NCBI GenBank assembly: GCA_031384695.1
Contig: JANNAV010000280.1
Coordinates: 1-14,449 of the forward strand
Direction: 5' to 3'
Length of the DNA: 14,449 bases
Source of the DNA: JANNAV01 sp031384695
GTDB lineage: Bacteria > Pseudomonadota > Alphaproteobacteria > Rhodobacterales > Rhodobacteraceae
The position numbers were made by a program, and so were the translations under genes. Shown here piece after piece: positions 1 through 7,423 of the stretch; positions within the stretch are counted from its first letter, which is position 1; every line of letters begins with the position of its first letter. The notes under the pieces were generated by a model. The model saw nothing but the letters and a program-made list of their open reading frames with translations, was not told where the DNA came from and ran no database searches.

Positions 1-1393
1 CACCGTCCGTGTCACCCCCTCGAAGGTGACCGCCACCGAAGCCCCCGCTTCCGCCGTGCCGGTCAGCACAAGGCCAGACCCGGCCTCGGCCCCCGACACG
101 ATGTTGTCGCCGCCCGCCTGCCCCGGACCCACCGCGACCGACGTTTGGGTGTCGATGTTCAATGCGTGGCTGGTGGTGGCGGTGTTGCCCGCCAGATCAG
201 TCGCCACCACCGTCACGGTCGAGGCATAGGTGCCCGCCCGAACCTCGGAGGCGGCAAAATTCGCGGTCCAAGTGCCAGTGCTGCTGGCAATGACCGTGCG
301 AGTTACGCCTTCAAAGGTCACCGCCACCGAAGCACCCGCCTCGGCCGTACCGGTCAGCGCAAGGCCAGACGCGGCCTCGGCGCCCGAGACAAGGTTATCG
401 CCGCCCGCCTGCCCCGGATTGACCGCAACCGTCGTCTGCGTGTCCACCGTCAGGTTATGGGTGGTGGTGGCGGTGTTGCCCAGCGCATCGGTTGCCGTCA
501 CCGAAACCGTCGACGGATAGGTGCCCGCCCGGATTTCGGATGCCGCGAAATTCGCCGTCCACGCGCCGGTGCTGCTGGCAATCACCGTCCGCGTCACACC
601 TTCGAACGTCACCGCCACCGATGCTCCGGCCTCTGCGGTGCCGGTAAGCGCAATCCCCTGCGCCGCCTCGGCCCCTGAGATCAGGTTATCGCCACCCGCC
701 TGCCCCGGATCAACCGTTACCCCGGTTTGGGTATCGACATTCAGCAGATGCGTCGTGCTGGCCGTGTTGCCCGCAAGATCAGTCGCCGTCACCGCCACGG
801 TGGAGGTGTAAACCCCCGCCCGCACTTCGGAGGCCGCGAAATTCGCGGCCCATGCGCCGGTGCTGCTGGCGATAACCGTCCGCGTCACCCCTTCAAACGT
901 CACCGCCACCGAAGCACCTGCCTCTGCCGTGCCGGTAAGTTGCAGCCCATTGGCGGCCTCGGCCCCCGATACCTTGTCGTCACCGCCCGCTTGCCCGGCG
1001 TTCACCGCCACGGCGGTTTCGGTATCCACGGCAATGGTGTGGGTGGTGGCGGCGGTGTTGCCCGCAAGATCGGTCGCTGTCACTGAAACGGTCGAGCTAT
1101 AGGTGCCCGCGCGCACTTCGGTGGCGGTAAAGCTCGCCGTCCAATGGCCGGTGCCATCGGCCTGCACCGTGTGGGTCACCCCTTCAAAGGTGACCGCCAC
1201 AGACGCCCCGGCCTCGGCCGTGCCGGTCAGCGCGATGCCGGCCGCGGCCTCAAGGCCCGAAACCCTGTCATCGCCGCCCGCCTGCCCCGGATTAACCGCC
1301 ACGGCGGTTTCGGTATCAATGCGGACCGGGTGCGACGCGGTTGCCGCATTGCCCTGCGCATCGGTGCCGGTCACGGTGGCAGTGGTATCATAG
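1..1393 (-). repeat. Tandem 291-bp repeats encoding 97-aa Ig-like domains
   Basis: Four complete units lie at 230-520, 521-811, 812-1102 and 1103-1393, each exactly 291 bp. A partial unit (1-229) continues past the edge. Unit borders are placed at the conserved Tyr codon region after RAGTY. Farther upstream in the gene the units are 288 bp or less regular and more diverged. The peptide RTVIASSTG is identical in three successive units, but the DNA differs at many synonymous positions. Confidence 0.9.
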
Positions 1394-3003
1394 GTGCCGC
1401 CCCGGATCGAGGTGGCCGGGAAGGTCACCGACCACACCCCCGCCGCGTTGGTGGTGGCAGGCAGGGTGGTGCCGTTCCACGCCACCGAAACGGTCGAATT
1501 GGCCTGCGCCGTGCCGCTGAGCACCACACCGCCCGCCGCCTCAGACGCATTGACGATGTTATCCCCGGCAACCGGCGCAGTGATGCTGACGGCACCCAGC
1601 GTATCCACCAGAAAATCATGTGTGGCGCTTGATGCGTTGCCCGCCGCATCCACCGTGGTGGCGGTCAGGGTGGCGGTGTATTCCCCGGCAGGCAAGGTGC
1701 CCGTGGGATAGGTTACCGACCATGTGCCATTGGCGGCCACGGTTGCGGTTTGCACCACACCTTGCAGCGTCACCGTCATGCCGGCCCCCGCTGTCGACGT
1801 GCCGGTCACCACCAGCCCCGACCCCGATTCTGCAAGGTTCACCAGATTGTCGCTGGTCACCGCATTGAAGGTGATCGGATGCGGCACGGTATCAATCACC
1901 ACCACATCATTCAGCACCGTCTGGTTGCCCAGAGGATCGGTGGCGGTGATCTTCACCGGAATGTTGTACTCGCCCGGCGCGACTTCGCTTTGCGGGAAGG
2001 TTACGGTCCAGCTGCCGTTGGTGCCCACCGTCGTCGTCTGGGTATGGCTGCCGATCAGCACCGAGATTGCCGCCCCCGGCTCGCCCTGCCCGTCAATCGA
2101 CACGCCGTTGGCGTATTCGGCCAGGTTCTCGATGTCGTTCACGCTTTGGGTGCCATGTACCACGCTCACCTCGGGCGGCGTCAGGTCGATCACGAAACCC
2201 GGCCCGGTCAGGGGGATAGGATCGCCGGTGGGTGGTGTTACCACAACGGTGGTGGTGTGCGTGCCGTCTGGCGGCAGGCCGGTGCCGGGGAATGACACCA
2301 CCCAGGTGCCTTCGGGCGTGATGGTGGTGGTCTGGATCACACCGCCGATGGTGACAGTGACGGTATCGCCCGGCTCGCCGGTGCCCGACACCGGCAGCAC
2401 CGGGTTGACGGTGTTGGTGGTCACCGTCATCACCGGTTGCGCAGTCACCGTGGGCGGCACACGGCCATCGCCATCACCCCCACCGCCACTGCCGATGATC
2501 GCCACGCCAACGCCCGCCGCAGCCAGCCCCGCGCCGCCAAAACCACCCAGCAGGCCGGGGATGAACGCGGCCTGCCCGGCGGGTTCATCCGCCGCCACAA
2601 CCAAGGCACCCACCCCGTCCGCATCCGTGAACCGCAGATCATCGAGTGGGCTCCACTTGCCCCACCCTTCAACCGGGCCATAATTGGCGAACAGCACGCC
2701 ATTGCCGGTCTCGTCCACCAGCACCTCGACAATCTCGCCGTCCGACGAGAGGTAAAGGTGATTCTGCTCGCCCGCTGCTGCGTCGAAATAGCCTGCGAGC
2801 ACGATGGTGCGCCCGTCCACCAGCTTGATCAGCAGGTCCGAGCCTTGCTGTTCATATGCCACCACGCTGGCCCGCGACAGGTTGAGCGATACCGCATCGC
2901 CCGAGCCTACCTGAATGAAATTGCCCTGCGTTTCACCTGCGACGGTGCCGTGCTGCGTTCCGCCCGCGAAATCGCGGACAGCGAAATTAATCGCCGTGAC
3001 CAT
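1..3003 (-). CDS. BapA-like giant biofilm adhesin with Ig-like repeats (5' part only)
   Basis: The reading frame is open from ATG at 3003 to the window edge (1001 codons visible, C-terminus missing). GGAG lies 7 nt before the ATG. Residues 1 to about 130 match the prefix domain of BapA-type biofilm proteins, with a segment like LVDGRTIVLAGYF near residues 60-72. A Gly/Ala-rich linker (GVGVAIIGSGGGGDGDG, about 163-179) follows. From about residue 181 there are eight complete and one partial bacterial Ig-like domains of 93-97 residues, typified by VDTxTxVxVxPGQAGGD, LTGTAEAGASVAVTFEGVT and VTATDLAGNTA. Such proteins are known to be exported by type I secretion, to stay at the cell surface and to mediate cell-cell or surface adhesion; the secretion signal would be C-terminal and outside this window. 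No classical signal peptide is present, as expected. The assignment to BapA-like adhesins is firm; the ligand and exact role are not determined. Confidence 0.9.
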   Translation of the reverse strand, partial: MVTAINFAVRDFAGGTQHGTVAGETQGNFIQVGSGDAVSLNLSRASVVAYEQQGSDLLIKLVDGRTIVLAGYFDAAAGEQNHLYLSSDGEIVEVLVDETGNGVLFANYGPVEGWGKWSPLDDLRFTDADGVGALVVAADEPAGQAAFIPGLLGGFGGAGLAAAGVGVAIIGSGGGGDGDGRVPPTVTAQPVMTVTTNTVNPVLPVSGTGEPGDTVTVTIGGVIQTTTITPEGTWVVSFPGTGLPPDGTHTTTVVVTPPTGDPIPLTGPGFVIDLTPPEVSVVHGTQSVNDIENLAEYANGVSIDGQGEPGAAISVLIGSHTQTTTVGTNGSWTVTFPQSEVAPGEYNIPVKITATDPLGNQTVLNDVVVIDTVPHPITFNAVTSDNLVNLAESGSGLVVTGTSTAGAGMTVTLQGVVQTATVAANGTWSVTYPTGTLPAGEYTATLTATTVDAAGNASSATHDFLVDTLGAVSITAPVAGDNIVNASEAAGGVVLSGTAQANSTVSVAWNGTTLPATTNAAGVWSVTFPATSIRGGTYDTTATVTGTDAQGNAATASHPVRIDTETAVAVNPGQAGGDDRVSGLEAAAGIALTGTAEAGASVAVTFEGVTHTVQADGTGHWTASFTATEVRAGTYSSTVSVTATDLAGNTAATTHTIAVDTETAVAVNAGQAGGDDKVSGAEAANGLQLTGTAEAGASVAVTFEGVTRTVIASSTGAWAANFAASEVRAGVYTSTVAVTATDLAGNTASTTHLLNVDTQTGVTVDPGQAGGDNLISGAEAAQGIALTGTAEAGASVAVTFEGVTRTVIASSTGAWTANFAASEIRAGTYPSTVSVTATDALGNTATTTHNLTVDTQTTVAVNPGQAGGDNLVSGAEAASGLALTGTAEAGASVAVTFEGVTRTVIASSTGTWTANFAASEVRAGTYASTVTVVATDLAGNTATTSHALNIDTQTSVAVGPGQAGGDNIVSGAEAGSGLVLTGTAEAGASVAVTFEGVTRTV

Positions 3004-3274
3004 GTTACTGCTCCGCCTCAAAAGCCCAGGCTTTATCGCCCGGAACGTTGCTGGCCCCCATTTTTGAAGACCGATTGACGCAAGCGTTAGGCGCGATTGG
3101 TCACAATTTCCAGTGCCGAGTTGCGGCAAGCGTATCTTTTGTCCTATTTTCTCCTGAGTATCGCCACAATTGCGACTTTTGCGCTACATCCGGATAGCAT
3201 GCGCAATTTCCGGTTGCCGGAGCGGCATTTACCTCGCGCGGATCATCATCACCCCCGCAGCTTCGCGGTTCGCG
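3004..3274. other. Intergenic leader between corA and the adhesin gene
   Basis: This 271-bp gap is visibly more AT-rich than the flanking genes and should carry the adhesin promoter on the minus strand. It contains a direct repeat of the CAATTTCC..TGCCG type at 3104-3120 and 3204-3222, exactly 100 bp apart. It also contains an 8-bp palindrome ATCCGGAT (about 3187-3194) inside a wider TTGCGC/GCGCAA inverted repeat. I see no convincing intrinsic terminator for corA and cannot name a -35/-10 pair with confidence. Confidence 0.5.
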
Positions 3275-4237
3275 TCAAAGCCAGCCGCGCCAGCGAAAGA
3301 ATGCCCAGGCGAGCAGCGCCGAGGCCAGCATCATGCCAAGCGCCATAGGATAACCCAAGGGATGCGCCAGTTCCGGCATCCGCGCAAAGTTCATCCCATA
3401 AATGCTGGCAATCAAGGTCGGCGGCAAGAACAGCACCGCCACCACCGATACAATCCGCACCGTGCCGTTCTGCGCCAGATTGATCATCCCCAGCGTGGCA
3501 TCCGACGCCAGCGCCAGCCGCTGCGACAGAAAATCGGCATGCACCTCAAGCGCTGCGGCATCGCGCAACTGGCTGGTCAGAAACTCGGCCAAGGCGGCCG
3601 GGTTTTCGAAAGTGGCCAGCGATTGTCCAAAATGGTTCAGTCCGCGCGCCAGCGTCATCAGGCCCAGACGCACCCGGTTCAGCCGCTCGCCTTCATGGCC
3701 AAGGTTGACCAAAGCCCGCTGCAACGCCACCGGGCGCTGGCTGCGGGGATCGGGCTGGTACACCTTGCGCGTCACCTCATCAAGCCCGCGCCCCACACCT
3801 TCCAGTTGGTCCGCAAGCCGCCCGATAACCTCTTGCACCAACCCCAGAAACACCGTTTCGGGCAGCGCGCAGCCGATGTTGGTCTGGCTGGCGCGTTCGG
3901 GGTAGGTTTCAAACGGGCGCGGCGCGTGGTGGCGCACCGTGATCAGCCGCTCGGCCATCAGCACAAAGCACACCGGGCCGCTGATCTGATCGCCCGCAGC
4001 GTTCAGGCCGGGCAGAACCACGGTTATGTAATCGGCGTTGTCCTCGCGGTAGATACGGTTCGAAACCTCGATCTCTTCCATCTCGGCAAGGCTGGGCACC
4101 CCCACCCCCCAGGTGCCGACCAGCGCCGCCTCTTCCGGGGTTGGCGTAAAAAGATCAATCCACAGCGCCGCGTCCGGCCGGGTTTGCGCATCGCACAGCG
4201 CCAGCCCTTTGGTATCTGTCTTGTAGGCCTTCAACAT
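3275..4237 (-). CDS. corA: CorA-family magnesium/divalent cation transporter
   Basis: The 320-aa product is a CorA-type Mg2+/Co2+ channel that would act as a homopentamer in the inner membrane. A long cytoplasmic, largely helical N-terminal domain (about 1-255) is followed by two C-terminal membrane helices (about 262-280 and 295-313). The signature YGMNF, with the GMN selectivity motif at residues 281-283, ends the first helix. Length and layout match the family. ATG at 4237 is chosen because AGGA lies 6 nt upstream and the N-terminus MLKAYKTD suits the family. The gene diverges from the DUF1800 gene and precedes the adhesin gene on the same strand, 271 bp away, so cotranscription is possible but unlikely. 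Related CorA-like proteins can carry Zn2+ or export Mg2+, so ion specificity is inferred only from the family. Confidence 0.95.
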   Translation of the reverse strand: MLKAYKTDTKGLALCDAQTRPDAALWIDLFTPTPEEAALVGTWGVGVPSLAEMEEIEVSNRIYREDNADYITVVLPGLNAAGDQISGPVCFVLMAERLITVRHHAPRPFETYPERASQTNIGCALPETVFLGLVQEVIGRLADQLEGVGRGLDEVTRKVYQPDPRSQRPVALQRALVNLGHEGERLNRVRLGLMTLARGLNHFGQSLATFENPAALAEFLTSQLRDAAALEVHADFLSQRLALASDATLGMINLAQNGTVRIVSVVAVLFLPPTLIASIYGMNFARMPELAHPLGYPMALGMMLASALLAWAFFRWRGWL

Positions 4238-4434
4238 GACGGTTCCTGAGATTTCCCGGTTCCTGAAGTTTGCCGGTGCCTGCCCTGCCTAAACTGATTG
4301 CCCGGTTTCGCCAAGCGGTCTTGGCGGCAAGAAACCGCCCGGCGCTTGCGGCGGGGCTATGGAACATCGGGTTGCCGATGCTAGGTTTACCCCAGTATCC
4401 ATGCAATAGCCGGGTGCCAAGCGGGAGCCGCGCG
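4238..4434. promoter_or_regulatory. Divergent promoter region between corA and the DUF1800 gene
   Basis: The 197-bp divergent spacer must carry promoters for both directions. CGGTTCCTGA occurs twice (4240-4249 and 4257-4266); on the minus strand the first copy contains the Shine-Dalgarno sequence of corA. A long imperfect hairpin lies at 4300-4343 and is listed separately. No consensus -35/-10 pair stands out. The plus-strand frame stays open upstream of 4435 as far as an ATG at 4270, but the upstream peptide is low-complexity and lacks a ribosome-binding site. Confidence 0.45.
4300..4343 (+). promoter_or_regulatory. Long stem-loop in the leader of the DUF1800/DUF1501 operon
   Basis: CGCCAAG (4309-4315) and CTTGGCG (4320-4326) form a perfect 7-bp stem around the tetraloop CGGT. 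The stem is extended by CGGTTT (4303-4308) with AAACCG (4332-4337), and by GCC (4300-4302) with GGC (4341-4343). Bulges occur on the right side only. This gives 16 base pairs, about 90 nt before the DUF1800 start. No T-tract follows, so it does not look like an intrinsic terminator. It could be a protein-binding site or an mRNA leader element. Confidence 0.5.
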
Positions 4435-6090
4435 ATGCTGACACGACGCCAGTTTCATGCCAGCCTGCTGGCCGGCCTTGCGGCGGGCGGCCTGCCCGCG
4501 CGTCTTACCGCAAATGTGGATCCGGGCACAGGCCCGAGCGCCGATCTTTGGCTGAACCGCCTGACCTTCGGGGCCACACCGCAAAGCCGCGCCGCCTTTC
4601 AGCAGCTTGGCGTGCAGACCTGGCTTGACGATCAGATCGCCCGGCCCGCCACCGATACGGCCCTTGCCGCGCGCCTGACCGCCGCCCGCCTGCGCATAAC
4701 CTACGAGGCTGGCAGCGACGAGAACGGCCATTCCTGGCCCGGGGTTGATGAATTGCGCCCGCTTGGCGGCCTTGCGGACGATCCCGCCGCGCATTTGCCG
4801 CTGATCGACTGGGAATTGGGGATGGAGTATTCCGAGCGCACCCGCCCCGCGTCGGAAGTGATCGCGGCCTCGCTGATCCGCGCGGTTCATGCCGAGGCGC
4901 AGCTTGCCGAAGTGATGACCCAGTTCTGGCATGACCATTTCAGCGTCAACGCGATGAAGGACGAGTATACGGCGGCGTTCTTCCCCAGCCATGACGCCCT
5001 GCTGCGCGCGGGCGCTTTTGGCAATTTCCGTGCAATGCTGGGCGAAGTGGCGCGGTCGCCCGCCATGCTTTATTATCTGAACAACGCCGACAGCCGCGCC
5101 TCGCCCGCCAATGAAAACTATGCCCGCGAGTTGCTGGAACTGCATACGCTGGGGGCCGACAGTTATCTGAATGACCGGTATGACGATTGGCATTCGGTGC
5201 CGGGCGTGGCGGACGGGCTGGCGCAAGGCTATCTCGATCTCGATGTCTACGAGGTGGCCCGCGCCTTTACCGGCTGGTCGGTGGGCGATGGCCGTTATAT
5301 CACTGAGGGGCAGAACGCCCCCCTCAGCGGGCGGTTTCATTATATCGAGGGCTGGCATGACCCCTATCAGAAACGCATTCTGGGGGTGGAATTTGCGCCC
5401 AACCGCGCGCCGATGGCGGACGGCGAACAGGTGCTGGATCTGTTGGCAAGCCACCCGGCCACCGCCCGCTTTATCTGTACCAAGCTGATCCGGCGGCTGC
5501 TGAGTGATGACCCTGACGCGGGCCTGATTGACAGGCTGACAGCCGCGTTCCTGCGCGCCAAAGATGCCCCCGATCAGATTGCTCAGGTGATCCGCCTGCT
5601 GGTGCTGGACCCGGCCTTCATGGCCACCCCGCCCGGCAAACTGCGCCGCCCGTTCGAGTTTCTGGCCGCCCTGTACCGCGCCACCGGGGCCGCGATCACC
5701 GACAGCGAAAACAGCTTTCAATACAGTCTGATGCGCGCGGGCTGGCGGCAGCACGAATATGGCCCCCCCACCGGCCACCCCGATGTGATGGCCAGGTGGA
5801 CAGGCGCCAGCAGCCTGAACCGGCTGGTGGATTTCGCGCTTTATAGCCATGAGGGTTGGTTCGGTGTGGCCAGTCTTGATCTGGCGGCACTTGGCACCGG
5901 GGACGAACCGGTTGGCGCTTTCCTCGCCCGCTGGTCTGCCCGTATCGGTGCGGCACCTGCGGGGCTGGCCGAACTGATGGGCCTTGATGCCGCCACGCCC
6001 GCCCGCGACTTTGCCCCGGACGAGCGCAAGGGCCTCGCCGCGTTCGCCATCGCCTACAGCGCGATGACGCCGCAGTTTCTTTTGCGATAG
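4435..6090 (+). CDS. DUF1800 family protein with Tat signal
   Basis: The product has 551 aa when started at ATG 4435, which is preceded by GGGAG with a 7-nt spacer. It begins with a twin-arginine signal (MLTRRQFHASLLAGLAAGG), so export in folded form is expected. An in-frame ATG at 4270 would bury this signal and is rejected. Conserved DUF1800 segments are LWLNRLTFGATP (38-49), the His-rich TQFWHDHFSVNAMKD (162-176), NENYARELLELHTLG (226-240), ARAFTGWS (275-282) and a later RRPFEFLAALYRATG. The family has no established reaction; it is very common in bacteria and usually sits next to DUF1501, as here (8 bp apart). The conserved W-H-D-H-F and E-N-Y-A-R-E-L-L-E motifs look catalytic or metal-binding, which is inference. 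Family assignment is firm; function is unknown. Confidence 0.93.
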   Translation: MLTRRQFHASLLAGLAAGGLPARLTANVDPGTGPSADLWLNRLTFGATPQSRAAFQQLGVQTWLDDQIARPATDTALAARLTAARLRITYEAGSDENGHSWPGVDELRPLGGLADDPAAHLPLIDWELGMEYSERTRPASEVIAASLIRAVHAEAQLAEVMTQFWHDHFSVNAMKDEYTAAFFPSHDALLRAGAFGNFRAMLGEVARSPAMLYYLNNADSRASPANENYARELLELHTLGADSYLNDRYDDWHSVPGVADGLAQGYLDLDVYEVARAFTGWSVGDGRYITEGQNAPLSGRFHYIEGWHDPYQKRILGVEFAPNRAPMADGEQVLDLLASHPATARFICTKLIRRLLSDDPDAGLIDRLTAAFLRAKDAPDQIAQVIRLLVLDPAFMATPPGKLRRPFEFLAALYRATGAAITDSENSFQYSLMRAGWRQHEYGPPTGHPDVMARWTGASSLNRLVDFALYSHEGWFGVASLDLAALGTGDEPVGAFLARWSARIGAAPAGLAELMGLDAATPARDFAPDERKGLAAFAIAYSAMTPQFLLR

Positions 6091-6098
6091 GGAACATT

Positions 6099-7253
6099 AT
6101 GGCCCGTGAACCGATCCTTGTGGTGTTGTTCCTGCGCGGTGGCGCCGATGGCCTTGGGCTGGTCTGCCCGGCCTCGGATGAAAACCTGATCGCCGCCCGC
6201 CCGGAAGATTTGCGCGTGGCCCGCAAGGGCGACAGCGCGGGCCGGATGATCCGGCAAGACATCGCCGATGTCGATTTCCGCTTTCACGCCGCCGCAGGGC
6301 CGCTTGCCGATCTTTATGACGCGGGCGATCTGTCGCTGATCCATGCCTCGGGCCTGACCGAGGCCACCCGCAGCCATTTTGACGCCGAAGCCCGCATCGA
6401 GCGGGGCCTGTTCGGCGGCGATATTCCGCCGGGCGATCCCTCGGGCTGGATCGGGCGCTGGCTGGCCGCCGCAGCACCCGGTGGCCCGATGCCCGCGCTT
6501 GCCGTCGGCACCACGCAGCCGGGCTCGCTGCTTGGCGCGGGGGCGGCGGTTGCGGGCGAGTTGGCCGATCTGATGATCGGTGCCGGCAACTGGCTGGCGC
6601 CTGCCCTGCGCGCGCGACTGGCCGCGGGCTTTGGTGACCACGGCCCGCTAAGCGCGCCGATGGCCGGGCTGTTGCAGCTTTCGGATCTGATCGGCGGCAG
6701 GCTTTGGTCGGAAACCGAGCAGGTGGTAAAGACCTATGCCCCTGATCATGCCTATCCCGAAGGCAACCCGCTGTCGCCGCCGCTGATGACGGTGGCGCAG
6801 GCGATCAAGCAGGATCTGGGGCTGCGGGTGGCCACCGTCGATGTACCGGGCTGGGATACCCATGTGGGCCAGTCGCGGCAGTTTGGCGGGCTGGTGGGCG
6901 GGCTTTCGGCGGCGGTGATGGCGTTCTGGCGCGATCTGGGGGGGCTGCAACAGGATGTGTCTGTGGTGGTGATGAGCGAGTTTGGCCGCCGCCTGCGTGC
7001 CAACTCGGCCGGGGGCACCGATCATGGGCGCGGCAATGTGATGCTGGTGCTGGGGCCGCAAGCGCGCGGCGGGCGGATGGTGGGGCGCTGGCCCGGGCTT
7101 GCCAATGAGGCGCTGGAAGAGGGTGCCGATCTGGCCGTCGCCACCGATTACCGCGCGGTGCTGGCCGAACTGCTGGTGGGGCATATGAAACTGTCGCAAC
7201 CCGGCAAAGTGTTCCCCGGCTTTGAGGCCGCACCGATCGGATTGTGGGGGTAA
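6099..7253 (+). CDS. DUF1501 family protein lacking its own signal peptide
   Basis: The 384-aa product starts at ATG 6099, 8 bp after the DUF1800 stop, with GGGAA upstream; the two genes surely form one operon. DUF1501 proteins are distant members of the alkaline phosphatase/sulfatase superfamily. Conserved blocks are RGGADGLGLVCP (13-24), VPGWDTHVGQ (249-258), MSEFGRR (292-298) and GGTDHGRGN (305-313), the last resembling a metal-binding Asp-His pair. No enzyme activity has been established for the family. Many relatives start with a Tat signal, but this one begins directly at the core strand (MAREPILVVLFLRGG). Either it rides out on the DUF1800 Tat signal or it stays in the cytoplasm. The residue after DGL, often Ser, Thr or Asn in relatives as I recall them, is Gly20 here. 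Confidence 0.92.
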   Translation: MAREPILVVLFLRGGADGLGLVCPASDENLIAARPEDLRVARKGDSAGRMIRQDIADVDFRFHAAAGPLADLYDAGDLSLIHASGLTEATRSHFDAEARIERGLFGGDIPPGDPSGWIGRWLAAAAPGGPMPALAVGTTQPGSLLGAGAAVAGELADLMIGAGNWLAPALRARLAAGFGDHGPLSAPMAGLLQLSDLIGGRLWSETEQVVKTYAPDHAYPEGNPLSPPLMTVAQAIKQDLGLRVATVDVPGWDTHVGQSRQFGGLVGGLSAAVMAFWRDLGGLQQDVSVVVMSEFGRRLRANSAGGTDHGRGNVMLVLGPQARGGRMVGRWPGLANEALEEGADLAVATDYRAVLAELLVGHMKLSQPGKVFPGFEAAPIGLWG

Positions 7254-7423
7254 AGCGGTATGGGCCGTGTGGGAGGCGGGGTTTTGCCGCACCCGCTGTC
7301 AAAAAGCGGGGGTTTCACACCCCCGCACCCCCGTGGGATATTTTCGCAGAGAAGAACAAGCGACAATTTTAGGCGAATTGTCAGGACCGGATGCTGTGTG
7401 TTTCGGGCAAGCCGCATCTCACT
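7254..7423. other. Convergent spacer with terminator and Rhodobacteraceae-style extragenic motif
   Basis: This 170-bp spacer separates the convergent DUF1501 and PPOX genes. It holds the minus-strand terminator (7301-7326). It also holds the stretch ACCCCCGTGGGATATTTT and GCAGAGAAGAA (about 7327-7356), which resembles a sequence I recall seeing repeatedly between genes in Rhodobacteraceae genomes. No further gene is visible. Confidence 0.5.
7301..7326 (-). terminator. Intrinsic terminator of the AhpD-like/DUF1348/PPOX operon
   Basis: GCGGGGGT (7306-7313) pairs perfectly with ACCCCCGC (7319-7326) around a 5-nt loop. On the minus strand the stem is followed directly by TTTTT (7305-7301). It lies about 98 bp downstream of the PPOX stop codon. 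On the plus strand there is no adjacent T-tract, so termination of the DUF1501 transcript here would be weaker. Confidence 0.8.

Noticed and set aside
1..1393. Periodic repeats as a CRISPR or satellite array
   Set aside because: The 291-bp period keeps frame, encodes Ig-like domains and lacks short identical repeats with unique spacers.
1724..2683. Long plus-strand open frame (319 codons) opposite the adhesin gene
   Set aside because: It mirrors the Gly/Thr/Val repeat codons of the real minus-strand gene, has no domain pattern and no ribosome-binding site.
3235..3274. GC hairpin as a corA terminator
   Set aside because: The possible stems are only about 4 bp and no T-tract follows on the minus strand.
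3170..4249. Plus-strand open frame of 359 codons opposite corA
   Set aside because: Arg/His/Gln-rich composition typical of an antisense shadow in high-GC DNA; corA carries the GMN signature on the other strand.
4270..4434. N-terminal extension of the DUF1800 protein from ATG 4270
   Set aside because: It would bury the Tat signal, lacks a Shine-Dalgarno sequence and spans the leader hairpin.
4387..5850. Minus-strand open frame of 487 codons opposite the DUF1800 gene
   Set aside because: No recognisable domain and shadow-like composition; the DUF1800 motifs on the plus strand are unmistakable.
7292..7310. Alternative stem CCCGCT/AGCGGG as an antiterminator for the minus-strand operon
   Set aside because: On the minus strand this pairing partner is transcribed after the terminator and its T-tract, too late to prevent termination.
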